From IMG/VR virus record IMGVR_UViG_3300045776_000016, positions 1 to 25,665 of that record: a DNA stretch of 25,665 nucleotides. One strand, written 5' to 3'. This stretch comes from a virus. Both the position numbers and the translations under genes were made by a program. This document shows, piece after piece, positions 1 through 7,598 of the stretch. How positions within the stretch are numbered: the stretch's first letter is position 1; every line of letters begins with the position of its first letter. The notes under the pieces are model-generated. The model was given only the letters and a program-made list of their open reading frames with translations, had not been told where the DNA came from and did not search any database.

Positions 1-861
1 GTAGCGGGGTTCTGCTGGCGCACTGCCACCGGTCGCCCTGCCGAACTGCGCTGGCGCCCTGGGGATCGTGTCGCGATGGCTGGCGCGGGGCATGGGGATG
101 CCATGCGGGCCGGTTTCCAGCATGCGCTGCACCGCAGCCGCGCCGGCCAGGCTATTCCCCTCCCCGAGGCCAGATATTAAATCGGCAGGAAGCACATAAC
201 TGCCCGCCGGAGCCGTCGTCTTGATCGCATCCGCCCGCCCGGGTGTGGCGCCCGCCAGGAAGCCGGTCGCCCCGCCTGACCCGGCGCCCCGCGCTTCCGA
301 GCGCGTCCACCAGGGGCTTGCCTCGGACCCGGACATGACGCCGCCATCGTCCCGCCGCTGGCGTGTCTGGCCGCCGCGCGCCTGCTGCTGCTGCGTCTGC
401 GGCGGCTGGATTGTCGGCGCCGATGCGGCTGCCGGCGCCTGTGCGGTCTGCGGCTTCGCTTGCTGCCCGGCTTGCGGCGTGTTCTGCGCCGACATGACGC
501 GCTTCTGCTGCAAGACTTTCTGGATGACCTGGCCTTGCGGCGTGCCGCCCATCATGACGGCCATCTGCTGAAGCTGGTCCGGCGACATCGACGAATACCG
601 CTGGATCATGCCTTGCATCAGCGGGCTTTCGCTCTGCGCCGATGGCGTGACGCCGCCGATGGATGGATCAGTCGAGCCTCCCGCGTCGCGGTGCATGATG
701 CCGCGCGCATGGTCGACCATCTTGTTCGCGGTCGCGATCGACAGCCCCTCGCTCGCCCCGCGCGTCAGGATCGCGTTGGCGATGCGCGCGGCGTGTGCGG
801 CCTGCTCGGGTGTCAGGCTGTGATTGTGTCGCTCGGCGAACTGCGGCCCGGTCCACGGCAT
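1..861 (-). CDS. Large phage structural-cassette protein, 3' end outside window
   Basis: An open frame of about 287 codons runs from an ATG at 861 to the left edge without a stop, so the C-terminus is missing. The start is well supported: AGGAGG lies five bases upstream. Residues 1-60 are helical (MPWTGPQFAERHNHSLTP), followed by a Gln/Met-rich stretch and a Pro/Gln linker ending in QQQQARGG (about 155-163). Near residues 218-235 is GSYVLPADLISGLGEG. From memory this motif recurs in structural-region proteins of alphaproteobacterial phages and prophages. The biochemical role is unknown. It is the last gene seen in the leftward tail cassette and lies 70 bases behind the 103-residue ORF. A virion or assembly role is inferred from position. 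The reading frame is very likely real; the function is not known. Confidence 0.8.
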   Translation of the reverse strand, partial: MPWTGPQFAERHNHSLTPEQAAHAARIANAILTRGASEGLSIATANKMVDHARGIMHRDAGGSTDPSIGGVTPSAQSESPLMQGMIQRYSSMSPDQLQQMAVMMGGTPQGQVIQKVLQQKRVMSAQNTPQAGQQAKPQTAQAPAAASAPTIQPPQTQQQQARGGQTRQRRDDGGVMSGSEASPWWTRSEARGAGSGGATGFLAGATPGRADAIKTTAPAGSYVLPADLISGLGEGNSLAGAAAVQRMLETGPHGIPMPRASHRDTIPRAPAQFGRATGGSAPAEPRY

Positions 862-881
862 GTCTGCCTCCTGTCTGCCGA

Positions 882-916
882 GGCATTACCACATCACTAC
901 AAGATGTGGCACTACC
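882..916 (-). promoter_or_regulatory. Intergenic RNA hairpin ahead of the 861 gene
   Basis: GGCATTACCACATC (882-895) and GATGTGGCACTACC (903-916) form an inverted repeat with a seven-base loop. The inner seven pairs are perfect. In the minus-strand transcript the outer part pairs with two G-U wobbles and one mismatch. No U-run follows, so it is not a classical terminator. It lies about 20 bases upstream of the start codon at 861 and just before the ribosome binding site. An attenuation, processing or mRNA-stability role is possible. Confidence 0.5.
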
Positions 917-931
917 TTTGCGCGGCAGCCC

Positions 932-1243
932 CTAGGACGTGACAACCGCTCCCGAGCAATACGAGAACCACGTTCCGGTATGACTGTTGAAGAACACAGG
1001 CACGCCGGTTCCCGATCCCACGCCTTCGCCTGGCTTCCGACCATTCGTGGCAAAAGCGAATTGCCCGCTTGCGCCCGACGCCGGAAGTGTCGCCACGGTG
1101 TAATTCGCTGGCGACGCCAGGACCGCGATGCCGTCGGCCATCGTCTGCCCGTTCGCCGTCAGTATCTGATTGAGCGTTTGCAGCACCGAGACAAGCGAAG
1201 TCAGGTCCAACGGCATGTTGGCGCCACCCGGCATAGTCGGCAT
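932..1243 (-). CDS. Small tail/fibre-associated protein
   Basis: This 103-residue protein starts at the ATG at 1243, four bases after the upstream stop, with a GGAGG-type ribosome binding site. The N-terminal part (about 10-45) is a Leu/Ile-rich helix (LVSVLQTLNQILTANGQ). The C-terminal part is glycine-rich and ends in a compact aromatic segment (NGRKPGEGVGSGTGVPVFF, then GTWFSYCSG). From memory, this NGRK-GEG-GTGV-FF/YF-GTW pattern recurs in small proteins of phage tail regions. A trimer-forming N-terminal helix with a small beta cap would fit, but this is inference. It sits between the nozzle-like protein and the large left-edge protein, and probably belongs to the short-tail tip. Confidence 0.75.
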   Translation of the reverse strand: MPTMPGGANMPLDLTSLVSVLQTLNQILTANGQTMADGIAVLASPANYTVATLPASGASGQFAFATNGRKPGEGVGSGTGVPVFFNSHTGTWFSYCSGAVVTS

Positions 1244-1246
1244 GGC

Positions 1247-3310
1247 TCACCCCCTCCCATCTGGCGCATACCGGAAACGGATGGCACCAAGTCGAACAAA
1301 CGTGCCGAGGTCTGCCCCGGACACCGATAGCGCGATCTGCCGAGCCCGCACGTTGCATGGCACGAACCGAGTCGCCCCGGTGCCGCTCGATGCGTCCGCA
1401 GTGATGGCGTACGGCCCGCATGTCGTAGCCACGCCGTCCGGGACGGTGAACGGAAAGTCCGTCGCCAGCAATTCCAGGGTCAGTGCAGGCGGCGCGTTCT
1501 GCCACTCCATGACAAAATCAGGGATAATCATGTCGATGAACACGAAGTCCTCGCCGTCCTGGAGGCTGAAAAACCCGGTCTGCCAATACCAGAGCATCGG
1601 CGCACCGTTCGCGTCTTTCGACACCTCGTGCTGCTGAAGCAACCCGGCCAGATCAGCGCCCGCCGGCGCTCCGTTCGGCGACACTCCAACCCATGCCGTG
1701 CGCTGGTATTGCGAGGATAATCCATAGTCCCATACAAGATTTTCCGCATAGTTCACCTTGACGTATCCCATTGGCGCCAGCGGATTGTAGAGTGGCGATG
1801 ATGTCGCGAGCGGGAAGTGCCAGGTCATTTCGTTGAACAGCGGGTTAGGCGCGCAATGCACCTGCCCGGCTTGCGACAGGTCGATGTTGTTAAACAGGAA
1901 GTCCCACACCGAGCACTCTATGGGCGTCACGCCGCCGCCGCTCGCGTAGGTGAAGAAGCCGCGAGTTGATAGCCACATGATGAGGCTGCCGACGACACCC
2001 GCCGCGCGCTGCGAGAGCAGGCCGCAACCGGTCGATATGCGGTTGAAGCCGAACACCAAAGGGAAGCCGATATAGCTGACCGTCCACAGATCGACATCGG
2101 TCCAGATCAGCGCCCCGAGGCCTACGGCGAGGCCGCCTACCATCTTGCTCCCGGTCGGGATGGAATATGAACCGGCCTGGTTGGTCGCGCTGGCCGTCCA
2201 ATCGGTAAAATCCCCGACATCGCACCAGCGGGCAAGCAGCGGTTCCTGCGTTCCGGCGTACTCGGCGCCGATCGACATGATGATCTCGGCCTGCGACATG
2301 ACGAACACTGCGGTCGAGTAGAGCGGCGCCGTGCTGGACACCACAACGGCAGGCGCGACCGTGGGAGGCTGCCAGTAATAAATCCCGCCATTGGTCGGGG
2401 ATGCGATCAGATCCTGCCCGAAGTGATCCAGCGACCATTGCCGAAGCTGCGCCACCGCCGCTGCCGTCCCGGCCAGGCCATAGTCTCCGGAGCCATAGTC
2501 GCCCGTTCCGTAGCCGACCATGCTCGTGTTGACCGCGTATCCGCTCGGCAGCAGGTATGCGACCTGTGCGTTGCCGCCGTTCATCGAGGCCGTTGCGCCG
2601 GATGATGCTGTGGTGGCCGCGTTAACGACGAACACATTGGCGTTCGTGACCGAGACGACGTTATAGGAACCGGAGATCGTCAGTCCACCGACCGTCGTGG
2701 AGATGTTGGCATAGTAGATGCTGCCGACAGAGTATCCATGGCTCGCCAGGGTGACGCTGACGACCGCGCTGCCGTTCGTGGTGGTGTAGGACGGCACGGC
2801 GCCTCCGTTGGCGATGCTGCTCGTAGCTGGCGCGGCTGCCGCGACGGTGTATGTCGGGCTGCTTGATGACACGACCTGATAGAGGCCGAACAGCACGATC
2901 CCGCCAACGGACACCTCCGTTTGCAAGTTGATCCAGTCGCCCGCGTTCGGGCTGTACCCGGCGTCGTTGATCGTGACCGTCGTCTGTCCGGCTATGGTGG
3001 AGAACGATACCGCCGGGTTCGTGGTTATTTCGAGCGGCGTTGTGTCGTTCAGTGCGCCGCCGATGAGAACCTGTAGCCGCTGCTCCGTCCCCGCTGCCAT
3101 GTAGGCGTTTCCGGAGGTGTCGGACCATCCGTGCAGGCCCCGGCATGTCCCGATCAGGGCTTGCGTGGACATTGCCGCCCATCCGCCCAGCTTCTGCGGC
3201 AGACCGCCGTAAAATCTGATGAGATTGCACGCGGCAACCTGCGTCTGGTTGGCCGTTTCCGACTGTTCCAGTGAGACGCCCGGCAGAAGTTTGAGGGTGC
3301 GGAGGGGCAC
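1247..3310 (-). CDS. Probable tail nozzle / stabilisation protein (P22 gp10-like or T7 gp12-like)
   Basis: A 687-residue protein starting with GTG at 3310, one base after the fibre gene's stop. Residues 1-75 hold a conserved-looking opening (LLPGVSLEQSE, CNLIRFYGGLPQKLGGW). A Gly/Ser/Thr/Val-rich beta insertion follows (about 80-275). The rest has repeated aromatic beta-strand motifs (LARWCDVGDFTDW, IWTDVDLWTVSYIG, MWLSTRGFFTYASGG) of the kind seen in beta-propeller nozzle proteins of short-tailed phages. In that family the protein closes the tail channel below the adaptor and carries the needle or fibres. The YGTGDYGSGDYG stretch is a glycine-tyrosine linker. The assignment is by motif memory; its presence next to adaptor and fibre genes supports a podovirus-type tail. 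An alternative is a generic virion structural protein. Confidence 0.68.
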   Translation of the reverse strand: MPLRTLKLLPGVSLEQSETANQTQVAACNLIRFYGGLPQKLGGWAAMSTQALIGTCRGLHGWSDTSGNAYMAAGTEQRLQVLIGGALNDTTPLEITTNPAVSFSTIAGQTTVTINDAGYSPNAGDWINLQTEVSVGGIVLFGLYQVVSSSSPTYTVAAAAPATSSIANGGAVPSYTTTNGSAVVSVTLASHGYSVGSIYYANISTTVGGLTISGSYNVVSVTNANVFVVNAATTASSGATASMNGGNAQVAYLLPSGYAVNTSMVGYGTGDYGSGDYGLAGTAAAVAQLRQWSLDHFGQDLIASPTNGGIYYWQPPTVAPAVVVSSTAPLYSTAVFVMSQAEIIMSIGAEYAGTQEPLLARWCDVGDFTDWTASATNQAGSYSIPTGSKMVGGLAVGLGALIWTDVDLWTVSYIGFPLVFGFNRISTGCGLLSQRAAGVVGSLIMWLSTRGFFTYASGGGVTPIECSVWDFLFNNIDLSQAGQVHCAPNPLFNEMTWHFPLATSSPLYNPLAPMGYVKVNYAENLVWDYGLSSQYQRTAWVGVSPNGAPAGADLAGLLQQHEVSKDANGAPMLWYWQTGFFSLQDGEDFVFIDMIIPDFVMEWQNAPPALTLELLATDFPFTVPDGVATTCGPYAITADASSGTGATRFVPCNVRARQIALSVSGADLGTFVRLGAIRFRYAPDGRG

Positions 3311-3311
3311 G

Positions 3312-4532
3312 CTACCGAACCTTCTCCAGCGCCTCGATCCTCTGCAACGCGTGCTGCAGCGCCGCAGTCAGGTATGCGATGTCGTGGTCGTAATCGCGGA
3401 TCAGATGGTGTCCGGCGGGAGCGTAGCCGTCGCTCTCCGCGAACATTTTCCGATCGTCAGGGATCGAGCGCACACCACCGGCACGCCCCGATGCAAGATC
3501 TTCCTGCGCGATGAAACCGGCGCGCGGCGTGCCTTCCATGAGATAGGTTCGCGGACGGCCCGCCAAGACATATTCGGCCCCGGCTTCCGGGGTGATGTCC
3601 CGGATATCGGTCTTCATGCGGCGATCGGACACCGCGTAGAACCCCTGCGCCTGGACACCGTATGTCACGGCTATGCCTATGCCGTCCGCCCAATAAGTCG
3701 GCGTCGTCCTCATGGACGCGGCGTCGAAAAAGCACGCGGTTGACGATCCGGCGTAGGAGCCACTTACCGTGAGCACGCCGGATACACTGAGGTTGCTATA
3801 AAACGAGACGGCGCCGATGACGCTAAGGGTGGTTTGACAGCTTACCGCCCCATAGGCGACAAACGTCGTTCCCACCGAAAAGGATGTCCCGACCGTGGCG
3901 GAAGCAGAAACAGCCAGTGTCGCCGCCGATATTTGGTAGCTGCACGACAGGTTGTTATAAAACGTCGCCGCCCCGATAACGCCGAGAGTGGATTGAAGAC
4001 TCGTCGCGCCAGTAACAGTAAGCGTGCTCGAAAGCGTCGTATTGCCTGTCACGCCGAACGTGCCGCCGACCGTCCCGTTGCCGGCCACCGCCAGCGAGGT
4101 TGGCGCCATCACCCCGTATCCGATCGACGGGAATGTAACATTCCCCGCGCCATCGCACTGATACCAATACCACCTGCCGCCCGATGGCACTGTGACCGTC
4201 GTTCCGACGCCGGAGGTCAGGATTACCGAGAAACCGCCCGTGGTGCTGTTGATGGCCCACCCGAGCTTCGGGACGTTGGGCAGCGTCACGGTGCAGTTTG
4301 CCGTCAACGCGCCGGTATAGTTCTGCACCAGCGGCCGAGCCTGATCCGCGGCACCGTTCGCCGTCGTCAGTGTGTATGTCGTCAAGCCTCCGATGGAGAC
4401 GCCCGCCGTGCCGGTGATGGACGCTTCGATCAGGACATCGTTCGTGTTGAGGATCGTGCCCCACGCGTTCTTGACGGCCGGGTCACCCGGGACGGGCTCA
4501 GCCAGGCGCAGGCTGGTGCTGTATGCGGTCAT
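3312..4532 (-). CDS. Trimeric tail fibre with C-terminal S74 self-cleaving chaperone domain
   Basis: A 406-residue fibre protein. The ATG at 4532 is chosen because it overlaps the upstream stop as ATGA; an upstream extension would be arginine-rich and non-family-like. Residues 1-60 (NAWGTILNTNDVLIEASITG) are a typical fibre N-terminal attachment segment. Residues 130-290 are short Ser/Thr/Val/Gly repeats such as STLGVIGAATFYNNLS and TTLSVIGAVSFYSNLS, typical of triple-stranded beta shafts. The C-terminal 105 residues are a Peptidase_S74 intramolecular chaperone: SDRRMKTDI gives the Ser302/Lys307 dyad, then GFIAQED and a terminal coiled coil (LQHALQRIEALE). In this family the domain drives trimer folding and then cuts itself off at the Ser. 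The protein probably contributes to receptor binding, alongside the tailspike. Confidence 0.88.
   Translation of the reverse strand: MTAYSTSLRLAEPVPGDPAVKNAWGTILNTNDVLIEASITGTAGVSIGGLTTYTLTTANGAADQARPLVQNYTGALTANCTVTLPNVPKLGWAINSTTGGFSVILTSGVGTTVTVPSGGRWYWYQCDGAGNVTFPSIGYGVMAPTSLAVAGNGTVGGTFGVTGNTTLSSTLTVTGATSLQSTLGVIGAATFYNNLSCSYQISAATLAVSASATVGTSFSVGTTFVAYGAVSCQTTLSVIGAVSFYSNLSVSGVLTVSGSYAGSSTACFFDAASMRTTPTYWADGIGIAVTYGVQAQGFYAVSDRRMKTDIRDITPEAGAEYVLAGRPRTYLMEGTPRAGFIAQEDLASGRAGGVRSIPDDRKMFAESDGYAPAGHHLIRDYDHDIAYLTAALQHALQRIEALEKVR
3791..3997 (-). repeat. Internal duplicated fibre-shaft module
   Basis: The plus-strand segment from 3791 (ggttgctataaaacg) recurs in diverged form from 3950 (ggttgttataaaacg), an offset of 159 bases or 53 codons, and similarity continues for roughly 45 bases. 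The copies encode VIGAVSFYSNLS and VIGAATFYNNLS in the fibre shaft. They look like an in-frame duplication that lengthened the shaft. Confidence 0.65.
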
Positions 4533-5275
4533 TGCGGCGGTGCTCCGGGTGCGGCCGGTTTGGCGACGTTCGGCGTGAGGCCGCGGCGGCGCATTTCCTC
4601 GTGTTCGGCAGCGGCCTTCAGCGTGCCGTATTGGGCCTCCCACGAGATCGCTTGCTGCGGCAAATCGCCTTGCGCCGAGAAGTTCTTAAGCAGCGCGCCG
4701 CACAGCCACACCATGCAGGCGGCCGTCAGCAGATCCGGGTAGACCGTGGCGAGATACGTGCTCGGGTTGCTGGAGCTGATCGGCGTCGGTGCGAACAGCC
4801 CGGTTACCACGACGGTGTAGGCGGCGTCCGGCGTCGGGCACAGGACGATGGTGTGGTCATCGCGCATAGCCCAGCGGCGTCCGATCCAGTCTGCTGCCGA
4901 CGGCGCCAGAGTGAGCGATTGCGTCGGCCAAACCATGTCGATCACGTCGAGCGAGGACATGTCGAACGGTTCGAGCGTGCCGGTCGCCAGCGTCGAGCCT
5001 GCCGGGGTCAGCAGTGCCACTCCCTCGGGCGCCAGCAGCGTCAGGGCCATGCCGGAGGTGGTAAGCGTGCGGGTGCCTGCCACGGTCGCCAGAGACGTGT
5101 CCTGTGTCCGGTTGGCGAGCATGGGGATGTCTTGGCAGATACGGCTCTCGGCGTAGCTGGTGGCGCTCGGGTAGAGCGCGGCGAAGTCTGCCGGGACGAC
5201 GTTGTAGGGAGGCTGCGCCTTCGACAGCGCGGCCAGCAGGGCAGTTTGCAGGGTCGTCCAGGTCAGGGCGGTCAT
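4529..5275 (-). CDS. Adaptor-like head-tail joining protein (second adaptor paralogue type)
   Basis: A 248-residue protein. The ATG at 5275 overlaps the upstream stop as ATGA and is preferred over the longer reading to 5365, whose extra residues read through the preceding gene's 3' end. Residues 1-60 (PADFAALYPSATSYAESRICQDIPMLANR) resemble the opening of the common phage adaptor family (SU10-adaptor/tail-tubular type), in which an early helix is followed by a short beta barrel. Middle strands read TLTTSGMALTLLAP and VIDMVWPTQSLTL. The C-terminal helix (TYLATVYPDLLTAACMVWLCGALL) is followed by a charged, proline-rich tail. The gene lies between a small unknown ORF and the S74 fibre. Members of this family form rings at the portal-tail interface. 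The call rests on pattern resemblance. Confidence 0.6.
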   Translation of the reverse strand: MTALTWTTLQTALLAALSKAQPPYNVVPADFAALYPSATSYAESRICQDIPMLANRTQDTSLATVAGTRTLTTSGMALTLLAPEGVALLTPAGSTLATGTLEPFDMSSLDVIDMVWPTQSLTLAPSAADWIGRRWAMRDDHTIVLCPTPDAAYTVVVTGLFAPTPISSSNPSTYLATVYPDLLTAACMVWLCGALLKNFSAQGDLPQQAISWEAQYGTLKAAAEHEEMRRRGLTPNVAKPAAPGAPPQ

Positions 5276-5622
5276 GGCGTCTCGCCGCGCCGGGGGTTGG
5301 GTGAGGGCTTGCATGAGTGCGTCACCACGGCTTTCCAGGCGGTCCCGGAATAGACCAGCGTGCATGTCGTAGACCCGCCGCCGGCAACGGCCCGGTCACC
5401 GCGATCATCTGCGCCTGCGAAAGTGGCTGGTATCCATTGGCCAAATACGCCCGCTGCGCACCCATCCAGATACGCCTGTTGCAGCACCACGCCCGGCGCC
5501 AGCGTGTCGATCACGGCGATATAGTCATAGTTCGGGTCGGGTGCGACCGGTCCGTCGGTCAGTTCGGCATCGTCAATGCCGAGCAGGATCGCGCCGTCGG
5601 CGCCGGTAAGGAAGGTGCTCAT
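5272..5622 (-). CDS. Small tail-region protein of unknown function
   Basis: A 116-residue protein. The ATG at 5622 overlaps the tailspike stop (ATGA), and its own stop overlaps the next gene in the same way, so the three genes are probably translationally coupled. The sequence opens MSTFLTGADGAILLGID and includes an acidic, tyrosine-containing segment (DPNYDYIAVIDTLAPG), a central QQAYLDGCAAGVFGQW, and a short beta-like end with two cysteines (STTCTLVYSG, VVTHSCKP). I do not recognise the family. No signal peptide or membrane segment is evident. Its position between the tailspike and an adaptor-like protein suggests a small virion component or tailspike partner, which is inference. Confidence 0.7.
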   Translation of the reverse strand: MSTFLTGADGAILLGIDDAELTDGPVAPDPNYDYIAVIDTLAPGVVLQQAYLDGCAAGVFGQWIPATFAGADDRGDRAVAGGGSTTCTLVYSGTAWKAVVTHSCKPSPNPRRGETP

Positions 5623-7598
5623 TGCCCACACTGATAGGTAATCGTGCCGGCAGGGATGGACGATGCCATGCTAAACAGCACCTGTGTCTGGCTTTGGTTA
5701 GTTTGCGCAACAGCCACGGGCACGTAGGCCGAAGTCTCCCCGGTTGCTGTGCAGTGCGGCGGTGCAGCTAACGGGGCGTTGAAAGTTAGCGTGCATGACG
5801 TAACCGTGCCGCTGCCGATGGTAATAATGCCGGACCAGTCGGTGCCGGCTACACTCGGCGCGCTGCCGCACGAAGATGCTGTCGGGGTGGACTTGATTGC
5901 ACCTGAGACGGTGTATTGGCCGTTAACGCCGGACTGCATCACGCGATACGCGCCGCTATCGATTTGCAGCGCATAACTTGCCTTTGCGGCGCCGCCGTAC
6001 TCCTCTCCCCGCAAACCCTGAATGATCACGTCTTGTGCCAGACTACCGATTTCAACGCACGGATAGGCCCCCGAGCCGCTGTAGCTCGTGGTGAAGCACT
6101 GGATATCTGTCAGCGTGACGTCCAAGGCATTGATCAGCGCGCCCTGCTGCCGAGTGTCGCCGATGCGGGTCTGTGCGATTTTGATTCCGCGCGTGTAGGA
6201 ACCCGACTGGTCGGCCGAAATGCCAATCGCCGCACTGTCGGCATTGCCCTGTCCTGTAAAGCCGGTGAGGTTGTTGATGTCGGAACCCACGATGCGGAAG
6301 TCTTCCCCGGCATCGATCTGCAACGCCTGCGTCTTGAACCCTTCCGCCTCAAGATCAAAGGCGTTCAGAAAGGCGGGAAAATTGACGCCGCTTTCGACCG
6401 GCGCCCCACCGCTATACGTGTTCCTGATCCACAGCCCCCGGTTCGCGTGCAACACCCGCAAATGAGAGGCAACCATTGTGTTGCTCATGCCCTCCCATAT
6501 GATAGCATTAGTGCTGCTCCACTGCCCGTCGATGACAACATTATCCAGCGTGAGCACGTCGTTGCGTTCGCTGCCGTCGTTATTTGAGTGCCACCAGATG
6601 CCGTAATCCCATGATCCGGTGCCCCCTTTCGTGCTGTTTGGCGTGAGCACCACGTCCCGCAGCGTCAGCGAGTTAACGTTATGCACTCCCTCAACACCGT
6701 CTACATTATCCGCCTGAAAGTTCTGTAGTGTCGTCAGATACGCATTTTGAACAAGCACAGCATCGCCAGCAGTTTTCGCATTGCCGAAAATGTCCAGATC
6801 ACTTATGACCACATCACGCACCTGCAGTCCGCCGGCTACGCCAATCGTTATGCAGTTATTCGCGCCATTCCGGCACATAATCGTTGTTGCCTGCCGCCCT
6901 GCGCCGCGCAGCGTGACAAAACTGCTAGAGATTTGCAGTGTCCCGCCGGTCAGTCCGGTTCCGGTCCATACATAGGCGCCGGGCGGGAAGAAGACTGTGC
7001 CGCCTCCAAAACTTACACTCGCGTTCGCCTGCACGACGGCCGTCGCAGCATTGATGGCCTGCGTATCATCGGTTGAACCGTTACCATAGGCGCCGCACTG
7101 CTTGACACTGATCAAACCCTGTGGCGGGACAAGCAGCCATCGCCCGGTCGAGACGCCGGTTGGCGCAATCGTGCCACAGCCGTCGTCCGCTGCCGTGCTG
7201 GTGGCGGACCACAGGTACAGCGCACCGCCGCCATCCCCGTCCGCGGTGTATCCGAAGGTTTGCGCCGTGGTCGGTGACCAGGTCCATGTCGGCGCACTCA
7301 AGACGCGCAGAGACGCAACATTCGCAACGTGGATTTGCCCGATCCATCCCGCCGCCGACTGCGTCACGCCGTTGGCGGTGATGGGCGACAGCGAGTGATC
7401 CAGCCCGACGATCTGCGCCCCGGTATACTGCACCGTCTTTCCGGCCTGCGTCCCGGAATTGCTCCCGGCGAGGAACGCGTCCGTAAGCGCCGGAGATATT
7501 CCGGCGGTGCAGTTGAACGGCACACCGGCGGTTCCGGAGCACGCGGCGGATGCCGCGCCGGACCAGAGCAGGAGTGCCAGTATGATCCATCGCGTCAT
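5619..7598 (-). CDS. Beta-helix tailspike with N-terminal Sec-type signal peptide
   Basis: A 659-residue protein starting at the ATG at 7598, which overlaps the preceding stop as ATGA. Residues 1-18 (MTRWIILALLLWSGAASA) are a textbook signal peptide with an ASA cleavage site before Ala19. Cys20 and Cys30 could pair afterwards. Residues 94-155 (SLRVLSAPTWTWSPT, GDGGGALYLWSA, ADDGCGTI, GRWLL) look like a head-binding region seen before tailspike helices. QCGAYGNGSTDDTQAINAA (168-186) is the opening of a pectate-lyase-3 type right-handed beta-helix, which fills the rest of the chain up to a small cysteine-containing C-terminal cap. Such proteins bind or cleave host surface polysaccharide. No catalytic residues can be assigned by eye. 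An export signal on a virion protein is unusual. Confidence 0.82.
   Translation of the reverse strand: MTRWIILALLLWSGAASAACSGTAGVPFNCTAGISPALTDAFLAGSNSGTQAGKTVQYTGAQIVGLDHSLSPITANGVTQSAAGWIGQIHVANVASLRVLSAPTWTWSPTTAQTFGYTADGDGGGALYLWSATSTAADDGCGTIAPTGVSTGRWLLVPPQGLISVKQCGAYGNGSTDDTQAINAATAVVQANASVSFGGGTVFFPPGAYVWTGTGLTGGTLQISSSFVTLRGAGRQATTIMCRNGANNCITIGVAGGLQVRDVVISDLDIFGNAKTAGDAVLVQNAYLTTLQNFQADNVDGVEGVHNVNSLTLRDVVLTPNSTKGGTGSWDYGIWWHSNNDGSERNDVLTLDNVVIDGQWSSTNAIIWEGMSNTMVASHLRVLHANRGLWIRNTYSGGAPVESGVNFPAFLNAFDLEAEGFKTQALQIDAGEDFRIVGSDINNLTGFTGQGNADSAAIGISADQSGSYTRGIKIAQTRIGDTRQQGALINALDVTLTDIQCFTTSYSGSGAYPCVEIGSLAQDVIIQGLRGEEYGGAAKASYALQIDSGAYRVMQSGVNGQYTVSGAIKSTPTASSCGSAPSVAGTDWSGIITIGSGTVTSCTLTFNAPLAAPPHCTATGETSAYVPVAVAQTNQSQTQVLFSMASSIPAGTITYQCGQ

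Noticed and set aside
3312-4532. Diversity-generating retroelement target, by analogy with BPP-1-like phages
   Set aside because: No reverse transcriptase, template repeat or lectin-type variable domain seen; the fibre ends in an S74 domain instead.
5619-7598. Lipoprotein signal on the tailspike
   Set aside because: The residues before Cys20 (SAA) do not fit a normal lipobox; an ordinary signal peptidase I site (ASA) fits better.
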